Assembly: GCA_964370235.1 (NCBI GenBank)
Contig: CAYJIL010000029.1
Coordinates: forward strand, 1 to 25,175
DNA length: 25,175 bases
Direction of reading: 5' to 3'
Source of the DNA: CAYJIL01 sp964370235
GTDB taxonomy: Bacteria; Bacteroidota; Bacteroidia; Bacteroidales; Rikenellaceae
Shown: positions 14,743 through 21,761 of the stretch, piece after piece
Numbering within the stretch: position 1 is the stretch's first letter
Layout of the letters: the number at the start of each line of letters is the position of its first letter
Notes under the pieces: model-generated
Databases searched by the model: none
Told to the model about the DNA's origin: nothing
The model's input: the letters and a program-made list of their open reading frames with translations, nothing else
Made by a program: the position numbers and the translations under genes

Positions 14743-14750
14743 TAAATTTG
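14743..14750 (+). promoter_or_regulatory. -7 promoter element for the M28 peptidase operon
   Basis: TAAATTTG is an exact TAnnTTTG match 25 bases before the ATG at 14776. The -33 region has only a weak TTATG. It probably starts the five-gene operon through nfnB. Confidence 0.5.
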
Positions 14751-14775
14751 CTCTTCGAAAACAAAAAATAAAATA

Positions 14776-16248
14776 ATGAAGAAAGTATTATTATCAGCAG
14801 TAATGGCGGTAGCTACTCTAGGTGGTGTTAACGCTCAAAACAGTGATGAAGTAAAAATGAAAGCGATTAACGCAGTTACTCCATATGATATTCAGGAGTG
14901 GTGCGAGAAACTTGTTAGCGCAGAGTTTCGTGGTCGTGGTACGGGTGATATAGGTTATGAGCGTGCTGCTCAGTGGACCGAAGATCAATACAAGGCTATG
15001 GGTCTTAAGCCAATGGGCGACAATGGTAGCTACCAGAGTGTTTTCCCACAGCCAAGCACAAAGGTACTAGCAGTTGGTTCTATTACGGGCGAATATATTA
15101 TGGGTAAAGACACTCTTGTAAAAGAGTATCAATACCTAAAAGATTACTTCCCAACGGGGCTATCTGCCTCGGGTAAGGTTAAAGGCGAGGTTGTATTTGC
15201 GGGTTCGGGTATTTCGGCTCCAGAGCTAGGCTTCGATGCTTACAAGGGTGTTGATGTTGAGGGTAAAGTAGTTATTCTTGATGGTGGTATGACCTACAAA
15301 GGTACAAACCAAGACACACTACAAATGTGGGCACCATACCTAAGAACTAGCTACAAGGTAAAAGAGGCAGATCGTCGTGGTGCTGCGGCTGTGCTATTTG
15401 TAAATGCACTAGCATCTTGTGCTCCAAATCCCGATGCAGACATCGTGGTAGCTTATGCGTCGCCACTAGCTGTAAACGATATGCTAAAGGGCACTGGTAC
15501 TACTATCGAGCAACTTCGCAAAGACTTTAAAGAGGGTAAGTACAAGAGTGTAAAATCAAAAAATAAAGTAACTGTTGAGGCTCACGCCGAAAACAATCCT
15601 AACTCGACAAGTAGTAACGTAGTTGCTGTAATCGAAGGTAGCGATCCAGTTCTAAAGAACGAGTACGTTATGATTGGTGCTCACCTAGACCACCTAGGTA
15701 TGTTACCCGAAATTTATGAGGGTGCACTAGATAACGCATCGGGTGTTGCTATCACGCTAGGTATTGCAAAGGCTCTAGTAGAGTCGGGTGCCGAGCTTAA
15801 GCGTAGTGTTATCTTTGTAAACTACGGTGCCGAAGAGGTTGGGCTAGTTGGTGCAAAACACTTTGCAGCAAAGCACAAAGATATGCTAAAGGATATTAAA
15901 TTGGTCGTAAACCTAGATATGGTAGGTAAGGGCAAAGGATTTAATGTAGCAGGTACTTTTCATGCAAAGCCAAATGTCGAAATATTCAAAAACGAAATAT
16001 CAAAGTGGGTACACCGCCCAATGAGCGCATGGTCGTTTGACAAGTGGCAGTACAACACATACCCTCGTACCGATGGTGGAGTATTTGAGAACCTAAAAGT
16101 TCCAGTAATCTACTTTAGTATGTTAGAAGGTTATAAAGGTATTTATTACCACCATCCACTAGACAAGCTAAACCAGCTAGACTACACACAAATGAAAGAT
16201 GTTGTATCTGCAATAGCTGTGTCGGTGATGGCAGAGGCAAATAAGTAA
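14776..16248 (+). CDS. Secreted M28-family zinc aminopeptidase with PA-like insert
   Basis: A 490-residue exported metallopeptidase. The signal peptide is residues 1-20 (VNA before Gln21). An insert of protease-associated type lies at about 100-260, between the N-terminal segment and the second half of the catalytic domain. The catalytic di-zinc site is complete: His303 in GAHLDHLG, Asp319 in GALDNASG, catalytic Glu353 and ligand Glu354 in NYGAEEVGL, Asp381 in VNLDMVGKG and His460 in YYHHPLD. Such enzymes remove N-terminal residues from peptides in the periplasm or outside the cell. The stop overlaps the mnmA start by one base (TAATG), so translation is coupled even though the two functions are unrelated. 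Exact substrate preference is unknown. Confidence 0.92.
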   Translation: MKKVLLSAVMAVATLGGVNAQNSDEVKMKAINAVTPYDIQEWCEKLVSAEFRGRGTGDIGYERAAQWTEDQYKAMGLKPMGDNGSYQSVFPQPSTKVLAVGSITGEYIMGKDTLVKEYQYLKDYFPTGLSASGKVKGEVVFAGSGISAPELGFDAYKGVDVEGKVVILDGGMTYKGTNQDTLQMWAPYLRTSYKVKEADRRGAAAVLFVNALASCAPNPDADIVVAYASPLAVNDMLKGTGTTIEQLRKDFKEGKYKSVKSKNKVTVEAHAENNPNSTSSNVVAVIEGSDPVLKNEYVMIGAHLDHLGMLPEIYEGALDNASGVAITLGIAKALVESGAELKRSVIFVNYGAEEVGLVGAKHFAAKHKDMLKDIKLVVNLDMVGKGKGFNVAGTFHAKPNVEIFKNEISKWVHRPMSAWSFDKWQYNTYPRTDGGVFENLKVPVIYFSMLEGYKGIYYHHPLDKLNQLDYTQMKDVVSAIAVSVMAEANK

Positions 16249-17432
16249 TGGAAGAGAGAAAAAAAAAGGTAGTGATAGGCCTATCGGGGGGTGTAGACTC
16301 CTCGGTAGCCGCACATATATTGCAGGAGCAGGGTTATGAAGTCATAGCCCTCTTTATGCGTAATTGGCACGACAAAACGGGCACACTTGCTGGTGATTGT
16401 CCATGGGAAGATGATAGGCTTTTTGCCGAACTAGTGGCAAAAAAACTAGATATACCTTTTCACTTTATAGACCTTAGTCAAGAGTATAGGGCTAGAGTAG
16501 TGGAGTACATGTTCTCTGAGTATGAGAAAGGTCGCACCCCCAATCCCGATGTACTGTGTAATCGAGAAATTAAGTTTGATGCCTTCTTAAAGGCTGCTCT
16601 AAAACTTGGTGCCGATTATGTGGCTACGGGTCACTATTGTCGCAAAGAGACAGTTGTGATTGATGGCAAGCCTGTGCATAGGCTGCTGGCAGGTGTCGAC
16701 AAGGGTAAAGACCAAAGCTACTTCCTTTGTCAGCTTTCGCAAGAGCAGCTATCTCGTGCGCTATTCCCAATTGGCGACATAGAAAAGAGCGAGGTTCGCC
16801 GCATTGCTAGCGAACATGGCCTGGCAACGGCCGAGCGCAAAGATTCACAAGGCATTTGTTTTGTTGGTAAGGTAGACCTACCAGTCTTTTTGCAACAAAA
16901 ACTAAAGGCACAAAAGGGCGATATTATAGAGATCGACCGCTCGTGGAGTGGTTACTCAAGCGCTCGTGAGTCGCTAGAAGAGATGGCACAGCCATATGAC
17001 TATAAGCGTGAGGATGGTAGAGTAGTTGGAGGGCACAATGGTGCACACTTCTTTACTATTGGTCAACGTCATGGACTAAACGTGGGTGGCATGAAAGAGC
17101 CTCTTTTTGTAATTGGCATCGACACCCAAAATAACATTGTGTATGCAGGGCAAGGGCAATCACACCCGGGTCTCTATCGCAAGGCACTAATGATTAACCA
17201 CAACGAGATGCACGCTATTCGAGAGGATATTTTGCACCCAGTTGGTTCGGTAACACCATACCAAATGCGTATTCGCTATCGTCAGCCTTTGCAAAAGGGC
17301 GAACTGCACATAACTAGCGAGGCTGCATATGTTAAATTTGCAGAGCCTCAGCGAGGAGTAACGGCAGGTCAGTTTGCATCGTGGTACACCGACGAAGAAG
17401 AGCTAGTAGGGTCGGGAGTGATAAATTCATAG
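16248..17432 (+). CDS. mnmA: tRNA-specific 2-thiouridylase MnmA
   Basis: MnmA uses ATP to adenylate and then thiolate U34 in the anticodon of tRNA Lys, Glu and Gln. The PP-loop motif SGGVDSS is at 13-19. The two catalytic cysteines are Cys104 (NPDVLCNREIKF) and Cys204 (DSQGICFVG). GADYVATGHY and the DQSYFL segment are also typical. At 394 residues it is somewhat longer than the roughly 370 of Enterobacteria. The extra length is largely a charged insert around 222-255, before the TIGQRHGLN block, which many Bacteroidota versions share. Bacteroidota often carry two MnmA paralogues, so this may be one of two. It overlaps the peptidase stop by one base and is followed after 9 bases by the DUF1573 gene. 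Confidence 0.95.
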   Translation: MEERKKKVVIGLSGGVDSSVAAHILQEQGYEVIALFMRNWHDKTGTLAGDCPWEDDRLFAELVAKKLDIPFHFIDLSQEYRARVVEYMFSEYEKGRTPNPDVLCNREIKFDAFLKAALKLGADYVATGHYCRKETVVIDGKPVHRLLAGVDKGKDQSYFLCQLSQEQLSRALFPIGDIEKSEVRRIASEHGLATAERKDSQGICFVGKVDLPVFLQQKLKAQKGDIIEIDRSWSGYSSARESLEEMAQPYDYKREDGRVVGGHNGAHFFTIGQRHGLNVGGMKEPLFVIGIDTQNNIVYAGQGQSHPGLYRKALMINHNEMHAIREDILHPVGSVTPYQMRIRYRQPLQKGELHITSEAAYVKFAEPQRGVTAGQFASWYTDEEELVGSGVINS

Positions 17433-17441
17433 AGTAACAGA

Positions 17442-18515
17442 ATGAGAAATATAGTGATGTTGATATTTGCTTTAGTGGTGGGGAGTCTTTCGCTACTTGG
17501 GCAGCAAATCGAGTTTGATCGCACCAAACACGATTTTGGGACGATAGCCGAGGAGGCTGGGGTGGTAACAACAGTGTTCACAATAAAGAATGTGAGCAAT
17601 CGCCCTTTCATCATAACTTCGGTGGTGTCTTCGTGTGGGTGTACTACACCCAAATACCAAAAAGCACCTTTGATGCCGGGCAAGTCAACAACTATGGAGG
17701 TAGTGTTTGATCCAGCAGGTAGGCCGGGCTATTTTAGCAAAGATATTTCGATTTATAGCGATAATCGCAAACGTGAAGATAAGCTAATAATATCGGGAGT
17801 TGTATCGCCACGCCCACGCACCAAGGCAGAGGAGTTTCCTTTTACTTTGTCTGGTGAGCTAATGTCAACAACAAACCTAATCTCGTTCCCCGCTCTTGAT
17901 AGAGGTGCTCCGTACACCCAAATTATAGAGCTTTACAACCCTAGTTCGTCGCCAGTATCGCTGTCGGCAGCTGCTAGCAAGCCATCTTCAAAAGTTAAGC
18001 TTTTGGCACAAACCATTGCCCCCAAAGGCACAACAAAGCTAGAGTATACGCTCAATTTGACCAACGAGTCGGAGCTAGGCGAATTTAACGATGTAATCGA
18101 GATAAAGGCAAATGGTGTAATGCTCGATAAAAAAATAGTGGTTGAGGCAATTGTTGTTCCCAACTTTAGCCTTTTGACAAATAGCCAAATGTCATCGTCA
18201 CCACAAATTTTTCTATCCTCGCAGTTCTACCATTTTTCGGTTGTAAAGTCGGGCGAAACACTCAATCGCACTTTCACAATCTCGAACCGTGGCAAGCGAG
18301 ACTTGGTACTAGAGAAGATATTTAGCTCGTCATCAAAGCTAGCTTATAAAATCTCAAAAACAGTAATACCCGCTGGCGAAAGCCAAGATATAACACTCAC
18401 CCTCTCGACCAAAGGCGATAGTGGCAGAGTGAGCGAAAAGATAACAATAGTGTGTAACGACCCAGCTATGCCTGTAAAGGATATAAGATTAGCAGCATCG
18501 CTATCTTCTCAGTAG
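17442..18515 (+). CDS. Exported protein with repeated DUF1573-like Ig domains
   Basis: A 357-residue exported protein; residues 1-20 form a signal peptide (LLG before Gln21). Three Ig-like modules can be seen. The first (about 22-118) is a classic DUF1573 domain, with FDFGTI-like HDFGTI, FTIKNVSNRPFIIT, the CGC pair (Cys65, Cys67) and MEVVFDPAG. The second (about 130-235) begins FPALDRGAPYTQIIELYN, and the third (about 258-355) has SVVKSGETLNRTFTISNRGK. Modules two and three lack the CGC motif. DUF1573 is very common in Bacteroidota but has no established function; it resembles ASPM/SPD-2/hydin-type adhesive Ig domains. It sits between mnmA and the nfn genes in the same direction with small gaps, so it is in the same operon. 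A periplasmic structural or binding role is inference. Confidence 0.85.
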   Translation: MRNIVMLIFALVVGSLSLLGQQIEFDRTKHDFGTIAEEAGVVTTVFTIKNVSNRPFIITSVVSSCGCTTPKYQKAPLMPGKSTTMEVVFDPAGRPGYFSKDISIYSDNRKREDKLIISGVVSPRPRTKAEEFPFTLSGELMSTTNLISFPALDRGAPYTQIIELYNPSSSPVSLSAAASKPSSKVKLLAQTIAPKGTTKLEYTLNLTNESELGEFNDVIEIKANGVMLDKKIVVEAIVVPNFSLLTNSQMSSSPQIFLSSQFYHFSVVKSGETLNRTFTISNRGKRDLVLEKIFSSSSKLAYKISKTVIPAGESQDITLTLSTKGDSGRVSEKITIVCNDPAMPVKDIRLAASLSSQ

Positions 18516-18542
18516 CGGTAAAAAAGGTAATAAGTTTACAGT

Positions 18543-19430
18543 ATGTATAAGATATTAAAAAAGAAAGAGCTAGCACCAAAGATATATTTGTTTGATGTGT
18601 ATGCTCCACGTGTGGCAGCCTCGGCAAAACCAGGGCAGTTTGTAATCGTTCGCACCGACACAAAGGGCGAAAGAGTACCACTAACCATTAGCGACTACAA
18701 CCTAGAACAAGGCAGTGTAACAATTGTTATTCAAGAGGTGGGTGCATCTTCTATGAAGATATGTGCACTCCAGGAGGGTGATAGCCTAAAGGATTTTGTT
18801 GGGCCACTAGGTCATCCGTCAGAATTTATATACGATAATATAGAAGAGCTACGATCTCGCAAAATTCTATTTATTGCAGGTGGTGTGGGTACTGCACCCG
18901 TATATCCGCAGGTGAAGTGGCTACACGAGCAGGGTGTCGATTGCGATGTAATTGTGGGTGCTAAGAGCGAGAACTATGTTATCCTCGAAAAAGAGATGGC
19001 AGAAGTTGCTACAAACCTATACATTGCAACCGATGATGGCTCTAAGGGCTATAAAGGTTTGGTTACAAACCTGCTAAAAGACCTTATCGACAACAGGGGC
19101 AAAGAGTACGATCTAGTAATTTCGATTGGCCCTATGATTATGATGAAGTTTGTCACTCTAACAACGGCAGAATATGGTATTAAAACCATTGTTAGTCTCA
19201 ATTCGCTAATGGTTGATGGCACGGGAATGTGTGGTGCTTGTCGTGTTAGCGTTGGTGGCGAAACATTCTTCACTTGTGTCGATGGTCCCGAGTTTGATGG
19301 TCACAAGGTAGACTTTGACGAGGCAATGCGCCGCCAAGGTCAATACCGCACTATCGAGAGTCGCAAGGCAAAGGCACACCAAGATAAACTCGAAGGTCAT
19401 CGCTGTCGAGTAGGATTAAATAGAGAGTAA
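18543..19430 (+). CDS. nfnA: NfnA-type FAD/NAD subunit of ferredoxin:NADP+ transhydrogenase
   Basis: A 295-residue protein of the ferredoxin-NADP reductase / dihydroorotate dehydrogenase electron-transfer family. An FAD-binding barrel (1-100, RVPLTI at 44-49) is followed by an NAD-binding domain (GGVGTAP at 113-119). Near the C-terminus is a [2Fe-2S] site, DGTGMCGAC and FTCVDGPEFD, with Asp225, Cys230, Cys233 and Cys245; the Asp-plus-three-Cys ligation is characteristic of NfnA. With the next gene product it should form the NfnAB complex, which couples NADH and reduced ferredoxin to NADP+ reduction by flavin-based electron bifurcation. Databases often call it sulfide dehydrogenase or DHOD-like subunit. 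The pyrimidine role is unlikely because pyrD is not adjacent and the glutamate-synthase-like partner is. It lies 23 bases upstream of nfnB. Confidence 0.88.
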   Translation: MYKILKKKELAPKIYLFDVYAPRVAASAKPGQFVIVRTDTKGERVPLTISDYNLEQGSVTIVIQEVGASSMKICALQEGDSLKDFVGPLGHPSEFIYDNIEELRSRKILFIAGGVGTAPVYPQVKWLHEQGVDCDVIVGAKSENYVILEKEMAEVATNLYIATDDGSKGYKGLVTNLLKDLIDNRGKEYDLVISIGPMIMMKFVTLTTAEYGIKTIVSLNSLMVDGTGMCGACRVSVGGETFFTCVDGPEFDGHKVDFDEAMRRQGQYRTIESRKAKAHQDKLEGHRCRVGLNRE

Positions 19431-19453
19431 TAAATTACCATACCAAAATTAAA

Positions 19454-20839
19454 ATGGCAAATAAGATACCACGTACCGCAGCACCCGAGCAGGATGCAGT
19501 GGTGAGAGCAACCAACTTCGAGGAGGTTTGCTATGGTTATAGTATAGAGCAGGCTTCGCTAGAGGCATCACGTTGTATTCAGTGTAAGAAACCACGATGT
19601 GTGGCACAGTGTCCTGTGTCGCTAAAGATACCACAATTCATTGCTTCGGTAGCATCGGGCGATATAGCTTCGGCAGCCCAGATCATTGCCGAGGACTCTT
19701 CTCTACCATCTATTTGTGGTCGTGTGTGTCCACAAGAGACTCAGTGTGAAGGTGCTTGTATTCTAGGCATAAAGGGCGAGAGTGTCTCTATTGGTCAAAT
19801 CGAACGATTTGTGGGAGATTGGGCACGTGATAATAATGTTGTAACAGCTATAAAGGGCGAATCGAACGGTCACAAGGTAGCAGTTGTTGGTAGTGGCCCT
19901 GCTGGTCTTGCAGCAGCGAGCGACCTAGCAAAAATGGGTTACGAGGTAAAAATATTTGAGGCTTTGCACGAGCCGGGAGGAGTTTTGCAGTATGGTATTC
20001 CAGAGTTCCGCCTACCAAAAGAGCAAGTTGTAGCAGCCGAGATTGATAATATTCGCAAGTTGGGTGTCGAGATCGAAACCAACGTTATTGTAGGGCGTAC
20101 TATCACCGTAGATCAATTGATGGATGACGAAGGGTACGAGGCAGTGTTTATTGGCTCGGGCGCAGGTCTTCCACGTTTTATGGGTATCAATGGCGAAAAC
20201 CTTAATGGAGTAGTGTCGGCAAACGAGTTTTTGACACGTGCTAACCTTATGCATGCCTATGATAGCGAATATGACACACCAATTTACACTGGCGACAGTG
20301 TAGTAGTAGTGGGTGGTGGTAATGTGGCTATGGATGCTGTGCGCACAGCCAAGCGACTAGGCGCAAAGGCATCTATTGTCTATCGTCGTGGCGAAGAGGA
20401 GCTACCTGCTCGCCGTGAAGAGGTGCATCACGCAAAGGCCGAAGGTATCGACTTTATGATGCTAACCAACCCTACCGAGGTAATTGGTAGCGAGGATGGC
20501 TGGGTAAAAGGCCTTCGTTGTGTTAAGATGGAGCTAGGCGAGCCAGACGAAAGTGGTCGCCGTTCGCCACGTGTTGTTGCTGGTAGCGAACACGAGGTCG
20601 AGTGCGATGTTGTAATTATGGCACTAGGTACTTCGCCTAATCCGCTTATTAAATCAACTACCGAGGGGCTTGAGAGCAACCGTTGGGGTTGTCTTGTAGC
20701 CGACGAATGGGGAGCAACCACTCGCAAAGGTGTCTTTGCAGGTGGCGATGTTGTAACGGGAGCTGCCACCGTAATTCTAGCAATGGGAGCAGGTCGCAAA
20801 GCTGCTACCGCTATCGACAGGTATATCAAAGGCGAGTAG
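19454..20839 (+). CDS. nfnB: NfnB-type subunit (glutamate synthase small-chain-like, FAD and two [4Fe-4S])
   Basis: A 461-residue protein like the NADPH-dependent glutamate synthase small chain. Two [4Fe-4S] clusters are bound near the N-terminus: Cys41, 44, 49 and 53 (CIQCKKPRCVAQC), and Cys88, 92, 98 and 102 (CGRVCPQETQCEGAC). An FAD Rossmann motif GSGPAG is at 146-151 and the NADPH motif GGGNVAMDA at 286-294, followed by VYRRGEEELPARREE. A third FAD-contact block, FAGGDVVTGAATVILAMGAGR, is near the end. Because nfnA is directly upstream and no glutamate synthase large subunit is near, it is called NfnB, the bifurcating subunit, rather than GltD. Such proteins are often annotated gltA or 'homotetrameric NADPH glutamate synthase'. 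It is the last gene of the operon, ending before a hairpin. Confidence 0.9.
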   Translation: MANKIPRTAAPEQDAVVRATNFEEVCYGYSIEQASLEASRCIQCKKPRCVAQCPVSLKIPQFIASVASGDIASAAQIIAEDSSLPSICGRVCPQETQCEGACILGIKGESVSIGQIERFVGDWARDNNVVTAIKGESNGHKVAVVGSGPAGLAAASDLAKMGYEVKIFEALHEPGGVLQYGIPEFRLPKEQVVAAEIDNIRKLGVEIETNVIVGRTITVDQLMDDEGYEAVFIGSGAGLPRFMGINGENLNGVVSANEFLTRANLMHAYDSEYDTPIYTGDSVVVVGGGNVAMDAVRTAKRLGAKASIVYRRGEEELPARREEVHHAKAEGIDFMMLTNPTEVIGSEDGWVKGLRCVKMELGEPDESGRRSPRVVAGSEHEVECDVVIMALGTSPNPLIKSTTEGLESNRWGCLVADEWGATTRKGVFAGGDVVTGAATVILAMGAGRKAATAIDRYIKGE

Positions 20840-20867
20840 TTTGCTTTGTTAAACTCTCGTATAGTAT

Positions 20868-20903
20868 ATATGGGCGTTTCGATTTAGTTCGAAACGCCCA
20901 TAT
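20868..20903. terminator. Hairpin terminator after nfnB
   Basis: A perfect 15-base-pair stem (20868-20882 with 20889-20903) has a six-base loop and starts 29 bases after the nfnB stop. The following sequence is only partly T-rich. It can end nfnB transcription and may also act on the convergent tpiA transcript. Confidence 0.75.
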
Positions 20904-20928
20904 TTGTATAAAAAAAGCCTATAAAACA

Positions 20929-20956
20929 GAAAAGCTGCCCCGTAGAGCAGCTTTTC
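20929..20956. terminator. Hairpin terminator between nfnB and tpiA
   Basis: A perfect ten-base-pair stem (20929-20938 with 20947-20956) has an eight-base loop. On the plus strand it is followed by G and six T. It lies just downstream of tpiA on the minus strand, so it can serve both directions together with the hairpin at 20868. Confidence 0.7.
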
Positions 20957-20978
20957 GTTTTTTATATCATTCTGTAAA

Positions 20979-21722
20979 TTAGAACGACTTAGCAATTGCT
21001 AGGAAATCAGCAGCAGCAAGAGCAGCACCACCAATTAGACCACCATCAACATCAGCCTTAGAGAAGATCTCGTTAGCGTTAGATGGCTTACAGCTACCAC
21101 CGTAAAGGATAGGAGTTTTCTCAGCCGCAGCACCAAACTTCTCAGCAAGTACCGAACGAATGAAAGCGTGAATCTCTTGTGCTTGATCTGCTGTTGCAGT
21201 CTTGCCAGTACCGATAGCCCAAACTGGCTCATAAGCGATAACTAGAGTCTCGAACTGCTCTGCAGTAAGACCAAATACAACCTCCTCGATTTGCTGACGG
21301 CAAACATCAAAGTGCTTTTCTGCCTCACGCTCCTCTAGCTTCTCACCAACACAGTAGATTGGAGCTAGACCGTTAGCGTATGCTTGAGCGATCTTCTTGC
21401 AAAGAGTCTCGCTAGTTTCGCCATGGTACTCACGACGCTCAGAGTGACCTAGGATCACATACTTAGCGTTGCAAGAAGCGATCATAGATGCAGATACCTC
21501 ACCTGTGTAAGCGCCTTTGTCTTGTGCCGAACAATCTTGTGCAGCGATAGCTACCGAGCTACCCTCGATTGCGTTACCAACACAACAGATGTGTGTGTAA
21601 GGAGGAGCGATGATTAGCTCTACACCCTCTACCTTCTCAGCTGCTACAGCCTTACCTAGCTCCACACCCTCTTGGCATGAAGTGTTCATTTTCCAGTTAC
21701 CTGCTACGATTTGTCTTCTCAT
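20979..21722 (-). CDS. tpiA: Triosephosphate isomerase
   Basis: TpiA interconverts dihydroxyacetone phosphate and glyceraldehyde 3-phosphate in glycolysis. At 247 residues it is of standard length. Active-site residues are Asn9 and Lys11 (GNWKMN), the electrophile His93 in ILGHSERRE, and the catalytic base Glu165 in AYEPVWAIGTGKTAT, where loop 6 closes; the phosphate-binding GGSCKP and GGLIGGAAL blocks are also present. The gene is 39 bases downstream of lysS on the same strand and may be co-transcribed with it. Leucine codons are CTA 8 and CTT 5, with no TTA, TTG or CTG: strong bias in an abundant protein. Confidence 0.97.
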   Translation of the reverse strand: MRRQIVAGNWKMNTSCQEGVELGKAVAAEKVEGVELIIAPPYTHICCVGNAIEGSSVAIAAQDCSAQDKGAYTGEVSASMIASCNAKYVILGHSERREYHGETSETLCKKIAQAYANGLAPIYCVGEKLEEREAEKHFDVCRQQIEEVVFGLTAEQFETLVIAYEPVWAIGTGKTATADQAQEIHAFIRSVLAEKFGAAAEKTPILYGGSCKPSNANEIFSKADVDGGLIGGAALAAADFLAIAKSF

Positions 21723-21761
21723 GATTTTATTTTTAATGAATTAACAATTTTATTTTTTTTA

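Noticed and set aside
18543..19430. Dihydroorotate dehydrogenase electron-transfer subunit (pyrK)
   Set aside because: No pyrD is next to it, while a glutamate-synthase-like partner is; the Asp-plus-three-Cys cluster site fits NfnA better.
20428..20829. Long minus-strand open frame inside nfnB
   Set aside because: It is low-complexity (Ser/Thr/Pro/Ala-rich) and antisense to a well-conserved gene.
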